A stretch of 48,979 bases of DNA from Flavobacteriaceae bacterium CG2_30_31_66 (GCA_001873065.1 MNYM01000026.1:1-48979); one strand, 5' to 3'. Shown: positions 26,457 through 36,699, counted from the first letter of the stretch. Translations and numbers: made by a program. The notes: generated from the sequence alone by a model not told the origin.

Positions 26457-27845
26457 ATGAATTATGACATTATTATTATTGGAAGTGGGCCTGGAGGATA
26501 TGTAACTGCAATTAGAGCTTCACAATTGGGTTTCAAAACTGCCATTGTAGAAAAGGAAAGTTTAGGAGGAATTTGTTTAAATTGGGGTTGCATACCAACA
26601 AAAGCTTTATTAAAATCCGCACAAGTGTATGATTATTTAAAACATGTTGATGCTTATGGCTTAAAAGCATCATCTATTGATAAAGACTTTGATGCAGTCA
26701 TCAAAAGAAGTAGAAATGTTGCAGATGGAATGAGCAAAGGAGTTCAATTCTTGATGAAAAAAAATAAAATTGACATCATTGACGGTTTTGGAAAAATAAA
26801 ACCAGGAAAAAAAGTAGATGTAACTGCCGAAGATGGAACTGTAAAGGAATATACAGCAAAAAACATCATCATTGCAACTGGTTCTCGCTCTCGTGAATTG
26901 CCAAATATTCCGCAAGATGGCGTAAAAGTCATCGAATACAGAAAAGCAATGTCATTACCAAAGCAACCAAAATCTATGATTGTGGTTGGTTCAGGAGCCA
27001 TAGGAGTTGAGTTTGCTCATTTTTATAATACGATGGGGACTGAAGTTACAATTGTGGAATTTATGCCAAACATTGTTCCTATTGAAGACAAAGATATTTC
27101 GAAACAAATGGAACGTTCTTTCACCAAAGCTGGTATTAAAATTATGACAAATTCAACAGTTGAATCTATTGATACCTCTGGTGATGGCGTTAAAGCATAC
27201 GTAAAAACAAAAAATGGCGAAGAAGTTTTAGAAGCTGATATTTTACTTTCTGCAGTTGGTATCAAAACTAATATCGAAAATATTGGTTTAGAAGATGTTG
27301 GAATTATTGTTGACAGAGACAAAATCATGGTAAACGATTGGTATCAAACGAATATTCCAGGATATTATGCCATTGGTGATGTTGTTCCTGGTCCTGCTTT
27401 GGCACATGTGGCATCTGCTGAAGGTATTACTTGCGTTGAAAAAATAGCTGGTTTGCACACAGAACCAGTTGATTATGGAAACATTCCTGGCTGCACGTAT
27501 GCTACTCCAGAAATTGCTTCTGTAGGTTTGACAGAAGAGAAAGCAAAAGCAGCAGGTTATGAATTAAAAATTGGGAAATTCCCTTTCTCAGCCTCCGGAA
27601 AAGCGAAAGCTGCAGGGACTCCTGATGGATTTGTGAAAGTGATTTTTGATGCAAAATACGGAGAGTGGTTGGGTTGTCATATGATAGGAGCAGGTGTTAC
27701 AGACATGATTGCTGAAGCAGTTTTGGGTCGTAAACTAGAAACCACAGGTCATGAAGTTTTAAAAACAATTCATCCTCATCCAACAATGAGTGAAGCTGTA
27801 ATGGAAGCAGTTGCTGATGCCTATGGGGAAGTCATTCATCTATAA
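26457..27845 (+). CDS. lpd: Dihydrolipoyl dehydrogenase
   Basis: This E3 subunit of the 2-oxoacid dehydrogenase and glycine cleavage complexes reoxidises dihydrolipoamide with FAD and NAD. The product has 462 residues. The FAD site is IIIGSGPGGYVTAIRASQLG (GxGxxG); the redox disulfide is in GGICLNWGCIPTKAL, the canonical C-x4-C. The NAD site is IVVGSGAIGVEFAHFYNTMG, the second FAD motif is YYAIGDVVPGPALAHVA, and the catalytic His-Glu pair is in HPHPTMSEAVMEAV. The protein connects functionally with LipA at 19982. An exact -7 box lies 73 bases upstream. Confidence 0.96.
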   Translation: MNYDIIIIGSGPGGYVTAIRASQLGFKTAIVEKESLGGICLNWGCIPTKALLKSAQVYDYLKHVDAYGLKASSIDKDFDAVIKRSRNVADGMSKGVQFLMKKNKIDIIDGFGKIKPGKKVDVTAEDGTVKEYTAKNIIIATGSRSRELPNIPQDGVKVIEYRKAMSLPKQPKSMIVVGSGAIGVEFAHFYNTMGTEVTIVEFMPNIVPIEDKDISKQMERSFTKAGIKIMTNSTVESIDTSGDGVKAYVKTKNGEEVLEADILLSAVGIKTNIENIGLEDVGIIVDRDKIMVNDWYQTNIPGYYAIGDVVPGPALAHVASAEGITCVEKIAGLHTEPVDYGNIPGCTYATPEIASVGLTEEKAKAAGYELKIGKFPFSASGKAKAAGTPDGFVKVIFDAKYGEWLGCHMIGAGVTDMIAEAVLGRKLETTGHEVLKTIHPHPTMSEAVMEAVADAYGEVIHL

Positions 27846-27891
27846 TTTTGCACGATTCACAGAAAAAATTAAATTCTGTTGCAATTTTAGT

Positions 27892-27899
27892 TACTTTTG
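27892..27899 (+). promoter_or_regulatory. Predicted -7 box for exopolysaccharide operon
   Basis: TACTTTTG matches TAnnTTTG exactly, about 67 bases before the first gene (27966). No -33 box at 17-23 bases was clear. Confidence 0.4.
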
Positions 27900-27965
27900 C
27901 CTTGTAATACAGCATAAATTTCCCTCATTTTAGTAATTTTAAAAATTAAATTAAAAATAATATAA

Positions 27966-29093
27966 ATGAGTTTCGTTGAGTGGTTACTTTCTTTTGTTTA
28001 CAAGATAAAAACGTTTCCTCTTATTATCCAAATTACAATCGTTTTAACGATGTTTTTTCTAATTTCAACGTTTGCTCTGATTATTACCATTTATACGATA
28101 AGAAAAAAACATAATCGAGTCCAAAAGCTTTTAAAAAATAGTGTTCCTGAGATTAAAAAACTTTTTGAAGTTGTTCTTTTTGAAAACGAGAAATATGACG
28201 AATTAGAATTTTTTGAAAGATTCAAAGACATTGTTGAAGAGGTTAATAGAGAATCACTCGATTTAGCTGTTGATGTTTTGGTTGAATTTAAAAATGAACA
28301 CAGAGAATCTGATATGTATTTATTTATTATAAATTCATTGGGGATTGTAGAGCATTTAGAAAGAAAATTTGATTCAAGATCAAATAGTGAAAAAATGGAT
28401 GCGTTTCAGGAAGCATTTGTATTGAACTTAAATAAGTTCGACTCAAAAATTCTGGTTCATGCTTACAGTAAAAATTCACAAATACGAAACGAAGCAAGAA
28501 ACTCATACTTGGCATTGAGCACCAATGACCCATACCGTTTTTTTGATGAGTATTCAGGAGATTTAACAAAATGGGATGAAATTGAACTCATGCAATATTT
28601 AAAGTTGCAAAGTGAAAGAGGAAATTTAGAAGGTTTAGGAAAATGGATAAACTATTCTAAAAACGATTCTTTAGTTGTATTTTTGATAAAAATGGTTGGC
28701 TATTTTAAACAAAAAGGAATTGATGAAATTCTTTTAGAAAAATTAGAAGACGATAATGCAAAAATCAGAGCAGAAGCGATTTTAACTTTAGGTGAATTAG
28801 GAATTAAAGAAACCGAACAAACTTTGATTGAAAGGTATTACACTGAGCCAGAGATTTGTCAGGTTTCTATAGTAAAAACCATTAAAAAGTTTAACACCGG
28901 GAAATCATTGAAATTTTTACAAGAAATTTTCAGTGAAACGAACAACACCGATACAAAAAAGATTATCGGTGAAGCTATTTTAAATTATAGCTATGAAGGA
29001 AAAATCGCATTTCAAAATTTAAAAAATTCATTAAAGGGTTTTGATCTTACAATATTAAAACACATTGAAACCCCTTTAATCAAATATAAATAA
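27966..29093 (+). CDS. Membrane-anchored HEAT-repeat protein
   Basis: The product has 375 residues. A single N-terminal transmembrane segment (about residues 18-45) anchors a cytoplasmic-type helical domain built of HEAT-like repeats; one clear repeat is LEDDNAKIRAEAILTLGELG (about 257-276), and others are degenerate (SKNSQIRNEARNSYLALS). HEAT scaffolds mediate protein contacts. Its position as first gene of a group with a processive GT2, a YaiO barrel and two lipoproteins suggests a role in assembly or control of exopolysaccharide export. The next gene starts at the base after its stop. Confidence 0.82.
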   Translation: MSFVEWLLSFVYKIKTFPLIIQITIVLTMFFLISTFALIITIYTIRKKHNRVQKLLKNSVPEIKKLFEVVLFENEKYDELEFFERFKDIVEEVNRESLDLAVDVLVEFKNEHRESDMYLFIINSLGIVEHLERKFDSRSNSEKMDAFQEAFVLNLNKFDSKILVHAYSKNSQIRNEARNSYLALSTNDPYRFFDEYSGDLTKWDEIELMQYLKLQSERGNLEGLGKWINYSKNDSLVVFLIKMVGYFKQKGIDEILLEKLEDDNAKIRAEAILTLGELGIKETEQTLIERYYTEPEICQVSIVKTIKKFNTGKSLKFLQEIFSETNNTDTKKIIGEAILNYSYEGKIAFQNLKNSLKGFDLTILKHIETPLIKYK

Positions 29094-30662
29094 ATGGAAT
29101 TTTTTGTAAAAATTTACGAATATTTTATATTTTTCTATGCAACTACACTCATTCTAAGCTACATAGTGTTGGCTATTTTTTCATTTATTGCAATTAATAG
29201 ATATAAAAATTACAATACTGATATTGACGATGAAGAGTTATTAAACTCAAAATTGGCACCTGGTATTTCCGTTATTGCACCGGCTTATAATGAAGAGTTA
29301 ACCATTATTGTAAACGTAAAATCTCTTTTAACGCTAAATTATCCACTTTTTGAAGTAATTATTGTAAATGATGGTAGCAAAGATAAAACCCTTGAACTTC
29401 TTATTAAAGAATTTGATTTGGTAGAAGCTCCTTTTGCTTACGTTGAAAAAATTAAAACAAAACCTTACAAAAGAACTTTTAAATCTCAAAACCCTAGATA
29501 CGAAATCCTAACAGTCATCGATAAGGAAAATGGAGGTACAAAAGCTGATGCCTTTAATGCAGGATTAAACGCATCTGTATTTCCATATTACCTCAATACA
29601 GATGTTGATTGTATTCTTGCAAGAAATACATTGACTAAAATGATTAAACCAATTCTAAGCTCGAAAGTCCGAGTTATTGCAGTTGGTGCAACTTTAAGGA
29701 TGTCTAATAACTGTGAAATTGAAGAAGGAATTATCACAAGAGTTAGACCACCAAAAGCCTTGATTCCAAGATTTCAGGAATTAGAATACATTCGTTCTTA
29801 TTTGTTGGGAAAAATGGGCTGGGAATTAATCAATTCTGTTCCAAACGTTTCTGGAGGTTTAGGAATGTTTGATAAAGAAATTGCAATTAAAGCTGGTGGT
29901 TATGGAGCGGATTCACATGCCGAAGACATGGACATGATGACTAGGATGGCTGCACACATGATGAACAACAGGCTAAAATATAAAATTGGGTATATTCCAC
30001 TTTCTTGCTGTTGGACTGAAGGACCTCCAAACATTAAAATTTTAAGCAGACAAAGAACAAGATGGGCAAGAGGATTGTTTCAAATGTTTACAGATCACCG
30101 AAGAATTTTATTCAATCCTAAATACAGAAGATTGGGTTTAATTACTTTTCCTTATATTTTTATATTCGAATTTCTTGCACCAATTATTGAAGCATTTGGT
30201 ATACTTTTCACCATATTTCTATTTTTCTATGGATATATAAACTGGAATTTTGCACCACTGATATTATTTTATTCCTACACATTTGCAATTATGATTTCAT
30301 CCGTAGTAATTATTTGGGATCAAATGACGTTCAAATATTACAATACAACAAGAGAGGTATTAACATTATTTTTAACAGCTATTATCGAACCTATTTTATA
30401 TCACCCTTTAATTATGTTTTTCTCCTTAAAAGGGTATTTCAGTTTTGTAACTTCCCGAGAGTTAGCATGGGGAACCATGACAAGACAGGGATATGAAACA
30501 GAGAAAAAAAATGAAGAAAATGTTGATAAAAAAAATAAAAATGATCAAAATCCTGATGACCAAAATAATTCTAATGGCGAAAATAAAAATAAAAAAAACA
30601 GTGTTTTTGACAGATTGAAAAATAAAAAATCTTCAGGTGAGCTTGAACCTATCAAAACATAA
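29094..30662 (+). CDS. Processive family 2 glycosyltransferase (BcsA/PgaC-like)
   Basis: This 522-residue membrane GT2 has one N-terminal helix (about 10-35), a GT-A catalytic domain and four C-terminal helices (about 345-460). Motifs: SVIAPAYNEELTI, IIVNDGSKDKT (DxD-like), LNTDVDCILAR (DVD), SHAEDMDMMTRM (catalytic ED) and RQRTRWARGLFQMF, which holds QxxRW, the mark of processive synthases such as cellulose and poly-N-acetylglucosamine synthases. The C-terminal 40 residues are a charged Asn/Lys-rich tail (from about 485). The gene is fused head-to-tail with the HEAT gene (stop TAA then ATG) and precedes a YaiO-type barrel. It likely polymerises a beta-linked extracellular polysaccharide; the sugar is unknown. 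Confidence 0.88.
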   Translation: MEFFVKIYEYFIFFYATTLILSYIVLAIFSFIAINRYKNYNTDIDDEELLNSKLAPGISVIAPAYNEELTIIVNVKSLLTLNYPLFEVIIVNDGSKDKTLELLIKEFDLVEAPFAYVEKIKTKPYKRTFKSQNPRYEILTVIDKENGGTKADAFNAGLNASVFPYYLNTDVDCILARNTLTKMIKPILSSKVRVIAVGATLRMSNNCEIEEGIITRVRPPKALIPRFQELEYIRSYLLGKMGWELINSVPNVSGGLGMFDKEIAIKAGGYGADSHAEDMDMMTRMAAHMMNNRLKYKIGYIPLSCCWTEGPPNIKILSRQRTRWARGLFQMFTDHRRILFNPKYRRLGLITFPYIFIFEFLAPIIEAFGILFTIFLFFYGYINWNFAPLILFYSYTFAIMISSVVIIWDQMTFKYYNTTREVLTLFLTAIIEPILYHPLIMFFSLKGYFSFVTSRELAWGTMTRQGYETEKKNEENVDKKNKNDQNPDDQNNSNGENKNKKNSVFDRLKNKKSSGELEPIKT

Positions 30663-30678
30663 TTTACCTCAAAATATC

Positions 30679-33552
30679 ATGAGAATAAGCAAGTTTAAAT
30701 TTATTTTTATTGTGATGGTTTTCGCTCAGATTAACCTATATTCACAGATATATGATTCTTCCGATTTATATTTTGAAGAAGCAAAGAAAAATGTTGCCGA
30801 AAATAATTTTGCAAAAGCAGCAAAAATGAGTTGGAGAGGATTGCAAATCTCGCCTAATGACTTGGATTTAAAAATTATTTTAGGAAGATCTAATTTACAA
30901 CTCGGAAAATATGATACTGCAAGATATGTTCTAAAACAAGTTTATGACAGAAGGAGAAAAGATACTGATGTCTTGAAATACCTTGTTAACGTTGAAGAAA
31001 CTACAAAAAGATATTCAGATGCTATTTGTTTTGTAAATGAATTATTAGAAATCACTCCTTACAGTAGAAGTTGGTGGTTGAAAAAAATAAACATCTACAA
31101 AGAAATGGGTAATTTTGAGGAGGCTGAAAGGTCTTTAAAAAGATTGTACCAAATTTATCCAAATGATTCTGAAATTGGTAAAGCCTACAACAATGTAATG
31201 ATTGGTGATGGTAGTAAAGCCATCAAAAATAAAAAATATGATGAAGCAAATCAAATTTATAAAACCATCATTGATAACAACCCGTCTAATTTAGATGCAT
31301 ATATTGGAATAATCAATAATGAATTGTCAAAAGGCAGTAATGAAAACGCACTTCAATATACCAATAGAGCTTTGATGGAGCTGCCAGATGATAAAAGTTT
31401 GGTTGAGAAAAAAATTGGTTTACTTACAGATATGGGAAGACATGCAGAGGCAATCAAATATATCAACACTTTAACGAGAAGTAAATTCCCTGAAATATTT
31501 TCAAAAAATTTGCCTTATTTGATGCAAGAATCCGCAGGATACAATGAATACAATGATCCTTATATCATCAATCGAAAACTTGCAGAATTAAATGGGAATT
31601 CAGAATCTGTGGATTATGTAATCAACGTTGCCATGGGAAGAGGCTATTTTATTGATGCTCAATATGAATTGACTAGAGTTTTGAAAAAAAGCCCAGATTC
31701 AAAAAAATACCTTATCAAACAAATGGAGCTTTACAGAGCCACTTTAGACACTGAAAATTATAACAAAAGTGTTTTAGCATTGCATGAAAAATTTCCTGAT
31801 GATGATGATGTGACCAATGCATACAACAAATTGATGTACGACACTGCAAAAAGATATGTTATTGAAAAACAGTTAGATAAAGCATTGCCCATTTTCAACG
31901 ACCTTGTTTCTTCTCCTGATTTCACAAAAGAATCTGAGCAACAAATTTATTCCATTTACCTTGAGCAAGGAAAATATGACGAAGCAAATGACCAAATAGA
32001 TAAATTAATTGAATTGGATCCCGAAAATCCTGACTATTTAGTAAGAAAATCAACATTATACCAAAAAATGGAAATGTACGATGACGCACTAAATATCACC
32101 AGAGATTTAGAAACAAAATATCCATTAGACTTAAAATATCCCGCTTTATATGTGAGTCAAGTTGAAGAATATGCAACTTTTTTAATGCGTGAAGAAAAAT
32201 ATAGACAAGTTTTACCAATCGTAGAAGATGGACTAACAAGACAAAACAATAACAAAACGCTTTTAGACATTGCAATAAACGCTTCTTCAGCAATTCCTGA
32301 TTATGAAAAAGGAATTAATTATAGTTTGAGTGCTTTAAGCTTTTATCCAAAAAATAAAACTTTTAGATTAAAACTCTCCAATTTATACACTTTAAATAAA
32401 AAATACGACAAGTCAGTTGCTATTCTTGATTCTTTGAAAACAATATATCCTTATGACCGAAAAATAAAAGACGCTTTGGCTGAAGTCTTATTTTTTAAAG
32501 GTAAAAATTTTGAAGACGATGGTTTAGCTGATGAAGCTATCAAAAGTTACGATTCTGCATTTTTCTTGAATCCAAAAGATGAAGGCTCTATGCAACGATT
32601 GATAAATCTTTACATAACAAAAAAACCAAATGAAGAAGCTTTGGATTTTATCAACCAAAAATTGATAAAAGATCCAAAAAATAATTTCTTACTCTATAAA
32701 AAAGGAGTTGTTTTTGAATTATTGAAAGAATATGATTCCGCTTATTATTATCAAAAATTTAGGGAAATTGACAATCCTTATGAAAAACAAGAGTGGAATA
32801 TTGCACTAGAAACTTTAAGAGCAGAGCAATTAAGAAATATTCTCGGAATTTCGTATGCAAAAGCAACCTCAGATTCATTGCCTTTTAGCACTTCTCTTGC
32901 AGGTATTACATTCAACCGAAAATATGAAAAAAGCAATTACGGTGCAGTTTTAAACTATGCAGCAAGGAGACTTGGAGTTGGCGTGCAGCCAGGTTTAAAT
33001 TATTCAAGAATATTAACCAGAACGATTTATGCAGACATTGGAGTGCTCATTGGAAGTAAATTCTTTCCGAAATTTATTCTTTATGGAAACGCCTACAAAG
33101 AATTTAAATCTGGTTATGATGCACAAGTTGGTTTGCGTTTTTCACGTCTTCAAGACGATACAAACTTTATGGCTCTTATCCTTGGTGGTTCGCGAAGATG
33201 GCAAGATATCGTTGTGACATCAAGATTAAATTTAATGTCAGATAGCGATTTCCTCTATTTTAATTTAATGGGACAAGCACGAATAAACGTAAACACACGA
33301 CAAGACCAACTTACAGTCACAGTTGCTGGTGGTAGTGCACCTTTTGACAACCAATTACCAGAAGGTCAAGCTGTGTTTTTAAACTTTTCTAACGTTTCTG
33401 TTGGTGCAGGTTACAAATATAATATTTCACCCAAAACAGCATTTTCAATTGATGGAACTTGGACAAACTTTCAAAGCACACAGTTTTCAGAAGGAGCATT
33501 TGTTTTTATAAATCAATATAATTTAGCGTTCACAATTCTTACTAAGTTTTAG
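30679..33552 (+). CDS. TPR protein with C-terminal YaiO-like outer-membrane barrel
   Basis: ATG 30679 gives 957 residues beginning with a signal peptide (MRISKFKFIFIVMVFAQINL). Residues about 30-720 are TPR repeats (for example NPSNLDAYIGIINNELSKGS, ELDPENPDYLVRKSTLYQKM, PLDLKYPALYVSQVEEYATF). The last about 220 residues are rich in alternating hydrophobic strands and end in NQYNLAFTILTKF, the layout of a YaiO-family barrel with a terminal aromatic. This resembles the PgaA design (TPR plus barrel) for export of poly-N-acetylglucosamine. With the synthase just upstream, it is the best candidate for the outer-membrane exporter. An alternative ATG-less start at 30637 overlaps the GT and has no signal peptide. 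Confidence 0.85.
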   Translation: MRISKFKFIFIVMVFAQINLYSQIYDSSDLYFEEAKKNVAENNFAKAAKMSWRGLQISPNDLDLKIILGRSNLQLGKYDTARYVLKQVYDRRRKDTDVLKYLVNVEETTKRYSDAICFVNELLEITPYSRSWWLKKINIYKEMGNFEEAERSLKRLYQIYPNDSEIGKAYNNVMIGDGSKAIKNKKYDEANQIYKTIIDNNPSNLDAYIGIINNELSKGSNENALQYTNRALMELPDDKSLVEKKIGLLTDMGRHAEAIKYINTLTRSKFPEIFSKNLPYLMQESAGYNEYNDPYIINRKLAELNGNSESVDYVINVAMGRGYFIDAQYELTRVLKKSPDSKKYLIKQMELYRATLDTENYNKSVLALHEKFPDDDDVTNAYNKLMYDTAKRYVIEKQLDKALPIFNDLVSSPDFTKESEQQIYSIYLEQGKYDEANDQIDKLIELDPENPDYLVRKSTLYQKMEMYDDALNITRDLETKYPLDLKYPALYVSQVEEYATFLMREEKYRQVLPIVEDGLTRQNNNKTLLDIAINASSAIPDYEKGINYSLSALSFYPKNKTFRLKLSNLYTLNKKYDKSVAILDSLKTIYPYDRKIKDALAEVLFFKGKNFEDDGLADEAIKSYDSAFFLNPKDEGSMQRLINLYITKKPNEEALDFINQKLIKDPKNNFLLYKKGVVFELLKEYDSAYYYQKFREIDNPYEKQEWNIALETLRAEQLRNILGISYAKATSDSLPFSTSLAGITFNRKYEKSNYGAVLNYAARRLGVGVQPGLNYSRILTRTIYADIGVLIGSKFFPKFILYGNAYKEFKSGYDAQVGLRFSRLQDDTNFMALILGGSRRWQDIVVTSRLNLMSDSDFLYFNLMGQARINVNTRQDQLTVTVAGGSAPFDNQLPEGQAVFLNFSNVSVGAGYKYNISPKTAFSIDGTWTNFQSTQFSEGAFVFINQYNLAFTILTKF

Positions 33553-33576
33553 AAAATCAACCAATATCGTTAAAAT

Positions 33577-35760
33577 ATGTTTCAGAAATATCTATACATT
33601 TTTATATTTTTCTCTATGATCAACTCTTGTGCTCAAGATAAAAATGATGTTACTTTTTTTTCAGTTGAAGAAAAAATAATCCCTAGAATTTCTATTCCAT
33701 TAAATGCTGACGAAGAAACCGAAAATGCAGCAAGTGAATTTTTGAAAAATTTTAAAATTTTAACTGGTGAAAATTTAATTATTGAAAGAAGTAATGGTCT
33801 AAATACCAATTATTTTTACATAATTATCAGTTTGAATCCAACACAAAAAGAAAGTTATTGTCTTTATAAAAAAGGTAAAAATATAACAATTCAAGGTTCA
33901 AATTCTGAGAATCTACTTTATGCAGTTCAAGATTTTTTTAAAAGGTTTACTTCGCTAACTTATTTCCAAAAAAACAACAGTAAAAAAGTAGATGCTTTCG
34001 AAAAAAATATCAAGGTTCCCGAAGAATTTAGCTTCTGCTCCACTCCTGATTTCGCGTATAGAGAACCTTATTTTTCGCCCAATTTTAATACTGATTTTAG
34101 AGTTTGGAATAAAACCAATTACTTAGAATTAGAATGGGGAATTTGGGGTCACAACCTTCCTAAAATAATCAAAGGAATTCAAGTTCCTGAAACTATATTT
34201 GCCTTGGTTGATAATGAAAGAAATGAAGAACAATTTTGTTTTACAAGCGACATTCTCTTTAATTATGTGAATGAAAAAGTAAAAGACCTTCACGAAAACG
34301 ATCATTTACTTACAAAATTTATGATTTTGCCCAACGATAATGACCTTGTATGTAGTTGCAATACCTGCAAAGCTGTTGGAAACACAAAAAATGATGCCGC
34401 ACCAGCAGTATTTACATTTTTAAACAAATTAGCTAAAAACCATCCCAACCTTTCATTTTTTACGACGGCTTATAGTAGCGTTAAAAAAATTCCAAGTTTC
34501 AAAGCAGCCTCAAATTTGGGCGTTTTTTATAGCACCATCAACATCCAAAAAGGAGTTCCTATTGAAAAAATAAAAAACTTTGAAAAGTTTGAAAATGATA
34601 TAAAAAAATGGAAAGATTATTTGAATAACGTTTATATTTGGGACTATGTCGTTAATTTTGATAATTATTTTGACATTTATCCAACATTAAAAGTAGCACA
34701 AGATAATTTGAAACTTTACAAAAAATTGGGCGTAAATGGGGTTTTTATGCACGGAAGTGAGGAAAACTATAGCACTTTTGATGATTTAAAAGCAACATTA
34801 TTAGCAGCGTTAATGTGGGACACCAATATCAATATTGATAATGAAATTGGTACTTATTTTAGAACTAAATACACCTCAAAACTTGCTGATGTTTTGATAA
34901 ACTATTACACTTTTATCGAAAATTCATTTTTCTTGAGTAAAAAAGAATTAAACATTTACAGTGGAATTAATAAATCTGTCAAAAAATATTTAGACCCAAA
35001 AGTATTCTTTAGTTTTTACAAAGAATTTGATTTGCACACCCAAAACAATAAATACGATAAAGATTTTTTAAAATTAGCAACAGCACTCACTTTCTTGAAT
35101 TTAGAAATTATGAGAGATGCTGGTTTGGGAGACTATGGTTTTGCTTCCTTAAATAATAATGAAGAAATTATTGTGAAAAATGAGGTGGGAATTTTACTCG
35201 ACAAATTGTTTGTTTATAGCAAAACTTCAGATATTAAAACCTATAACGAAGTTAATTTTACGATTGAAGAATACATCAATAGTTGGCGACAAACCATTTT
35301 CAGATATCACAAAAGAAAACACTATTTCTATAAAAAATCATTTAAAGTTTTATCGAAATTAGATGAAGATTATACCAATTTTAAAGTTTTAAATGATGGT
35401 ACTTTTGGCTTAAAAGATTACAACACGAATTGGCATCTAAGTTCAATTGATAATTTGGTTTTGGAAATCGAAAAAAGTGCTATTTCCAAATCTAAAAAAA
35501 TCACATTTTCTTTTTTACAAGACAAAAAACACAAGATTTATTATCCAAGCTTAATTGAAATTTTGGATATGAACAATAAATCTATCAAAAAAATTAGCAT
35601 AACTTCAGACGAAGATTTATTAAATACAAAAGAAGTTTCTATTGATTTACCAACTGATTTTGACAATCTTCAATTACCAGAATATTTCAAAATAAGTATA
35701 AAAAGAGCTGATGTTTCAGGAAAAAATTCCTTGGCTTGTGATGAAATAATTTTTAATTAA
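33577..35760 (+). CDS. DUF4838 lipoprotein, probable carbohydrate-active protein
   Basis: The product has 727 residues with a lipoprotein signal (MFQKYLYIFIFFSMINSCAQ, lipobox INSC), so it is an outer-membrane-anchored protein. The first 150 residues form an alpha/beta domain resembling the N-terminal domain of GH67/GH84-type hydrolases (FKILTGENLIIERS). A DUF4838 domain follows, with FMILPNDNDLVCSCNTCKAV (residues about 247-266), a conserved Cys pair, and KKLGVNGVFMHGSEENYSTF. The C-terminal 150 residues look like a beta-sandwich. DUF4838 proteins are presumed glycan-active; no verified activity is known to me. Position after the synthase and exporter suggests trimming of the polysaccharide, analogous to PgaB. 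Confidence 0.78.
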   Translation: MFQKYLYIFIFFSMINSCAQDKNDVTFFSVEEKIIPRISIPLNADEETENAASEFLKNFKILTGENLIIERSNGLNTNYFYIIISLNPTQKESYCLYKKGKNITIQGSNSENLLYAVQDFFKRFTSLTYFQKNNSKKVDAFEKNIKVPEEFSFCSTPDFAYREPYFSPNFNTDFRVWNKTNYLELEWGIWGHNLPKIIKGIQVPETIFALVDNERNEEQFCFTSDILFNYVNEKVKDLHENDHLLTKFMILPNDNDLVCSCNTCKAVGNTKNDAAPAVFTFLNKLAKNHPNLSFFTTAYSSVKKIPSFKAASNLGVFYSTINIQKGVPIEKIKNFEKFENDIKKWKDYLNNVYIWDYVVNFDNYFDIYPTLKVAQDNLKLYKKLGVNGVFMHGSEENYSTFDDLKATLLAALMWDTNINIDNEIGTYFRTKYTSKLADVLINYYTFIENSFFLSKKELNIYSGINKSVKKYLDPKVFFSFYKEFDLHTQNNKYDKDFLKLATALTFLNLEIMRDAGLGDYGFASLNNNEEIIVKNEVGILLDKLFVYSKTSDIKTYNEVNFTIEEYINSWRQTIFRYHKRKHYFYKKSFKVLSKLDEDYTNFKVLNDGTFGLKDYNTNWHLSSIDNLVLEIEKSAISKSKKITFSFLQDKKHKIYYPSLIEILDMNNKSIKKISITSDEDLLNTKEVSIDLPTDFDNLQLPEYFKISIKRADVSGKNSLACDEIIFN

Positions 35761-35780
35761 AATTGAGTAATTTTACCATT

Positions 35781-36305
35781 ATGAAAAAAATATTTCTATT
35801 CATATCAGCACTTGTTTTACTTAGTTCTTGCGAATTTAGAAAACCTAGTTTAGATAAGGTGAAAAGAACTAAAATGGAGATTATTGACCCTGAACGACAT
35901 TATTATCCAATTTTGCGTGATTCAAAACTTTCTGTCGAATACAAATTATACAACAGAGGAACTGAACCCTTAATCATTTATGAAGTACAGGCCTCTTGTG
36001 GTTGCATTGAAGTTGATTATCCAAAAGGTTCTATTGGTCAAGATGACTTTGGATTTATCACTTTAGATTATGATAGTGCCAAAAACATTGGCTTTGTAGA
36101 ATTTTTTATAACAATTGTTGCCAACACAGAAAAAGACGTTTTTACAACTGTAAAATTCGATTTAAACGTGGTAACATCTCCTCATTATACAAGAGATTAC
36201 GAAGAAATTTATCTCGAAAGAAGAAAAGCAAAACTAGCAGGAGAAGTTGATGGAGATTTAACAGAGCAAGGTTATTACACAGATTTTACAAAAACAGTCA
36301 GATAA
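35781..36305 (+). CDS. DUF1573 lipoprotein
   Basis: ATG 35781 gives a 174-residue lipoprotein (MKKIFLFISALVLLSSCEF, lipobox LSSC). The DUF1573 core is clear: SVEYKLYNRGTEPLIIYEV followed by QASCGCIEVDYP, then GFITLDYDSAKNIGFVEFFI. The C-terminal 45 residues are charged (RDYEEIYLERRKAKLAGEVD). The start is 20 bases after the DUF4838 stop, so it is probably the fifth gene of the exopolysaccharide operon. It may be an accessory binding protein, by analogy with its paralogue at 12653; the function is unknown. Confidence 0.82.
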   Translation: MKKIFLFISALVLLSSCEFRKPSLDKVKRTKMEIIDPERHYYPILRDSKLSVEYKLYNRGTEPLIIYEVQASCGCIEVDYPKGSIGQDDFGFITLDYDSAKNIGFVEFFITIVANTEKDVFTTVKFDLNVVTSPHYTRDYEEIYLERRKAKLAGEVDGDLTEQGYYTDFTKTVR

Positions 36306-36324
36306 TCAATAAATCCAAATTTAA

Positions 36325-36699
36325 ATGAAAGAGAAATACCAAAAAGTTTTTGATTTGTGCGAAAAATTAGACGTTAAAGATGGTGAATTGAAAGTTGAAG
36401 AAGGAATTTTTAAATTATGGGCAACAACAAAATATCCTTTTGAAAAAAACCAAATTATAGCAAAAATAAAAGAAATTGGAGGAGAAAATCCTACCGATAT
36501 TTTCTTTGATATTAAAGCCAAAGATGAAACAGTATTTGCGCGTCATTATATTCAAAGTTTGGATACACTGAGCAGTATTGCCGAAACTTATTATGGAAAC
36601 CCAATGAAATATGACAATATTTTTCAAGCAAATACTGATATTTTAAAGGACCCAAATACGATACTTTCTGGACAAAACTTGGTTATCCCTTTTTTGTAA
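36325..36699 (+). CDS. LysM-domain protein
   Basis: The product has 124 residues without a signal peptide. Residues about 20-65 form a small alpha/beta domain like the BON part of YgaU/Kbp (DGELKVEEGIFKLWATTKYP, FEKNQIIAKIKEIGG). The C-terminus is a single LysM motif (HYIQSLDTLSSIAETYYGNP, MKYDNIFQANTDILKDPN, GQNLVIP). Because it lacks an export signal, a cytoplasmic potassium-binding-type role as in Kbp is possible, but the BON-LysM proteins of Bacteroidota are poorly known. It starts 19 bases after the DUF1573 lipoprotein. Confidence 0.8.
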   Translation: MKEKYQKVFDLCEKLDVKDGELKVEEGIFKLWATTKYPFEKNQIIAKIKEIGGENPTDIFFDIKAKDETVFARHYIQSLDTLSSIAETYYGNPMKYDNIFQANTDILKDPNTILSGQNLVIPFL

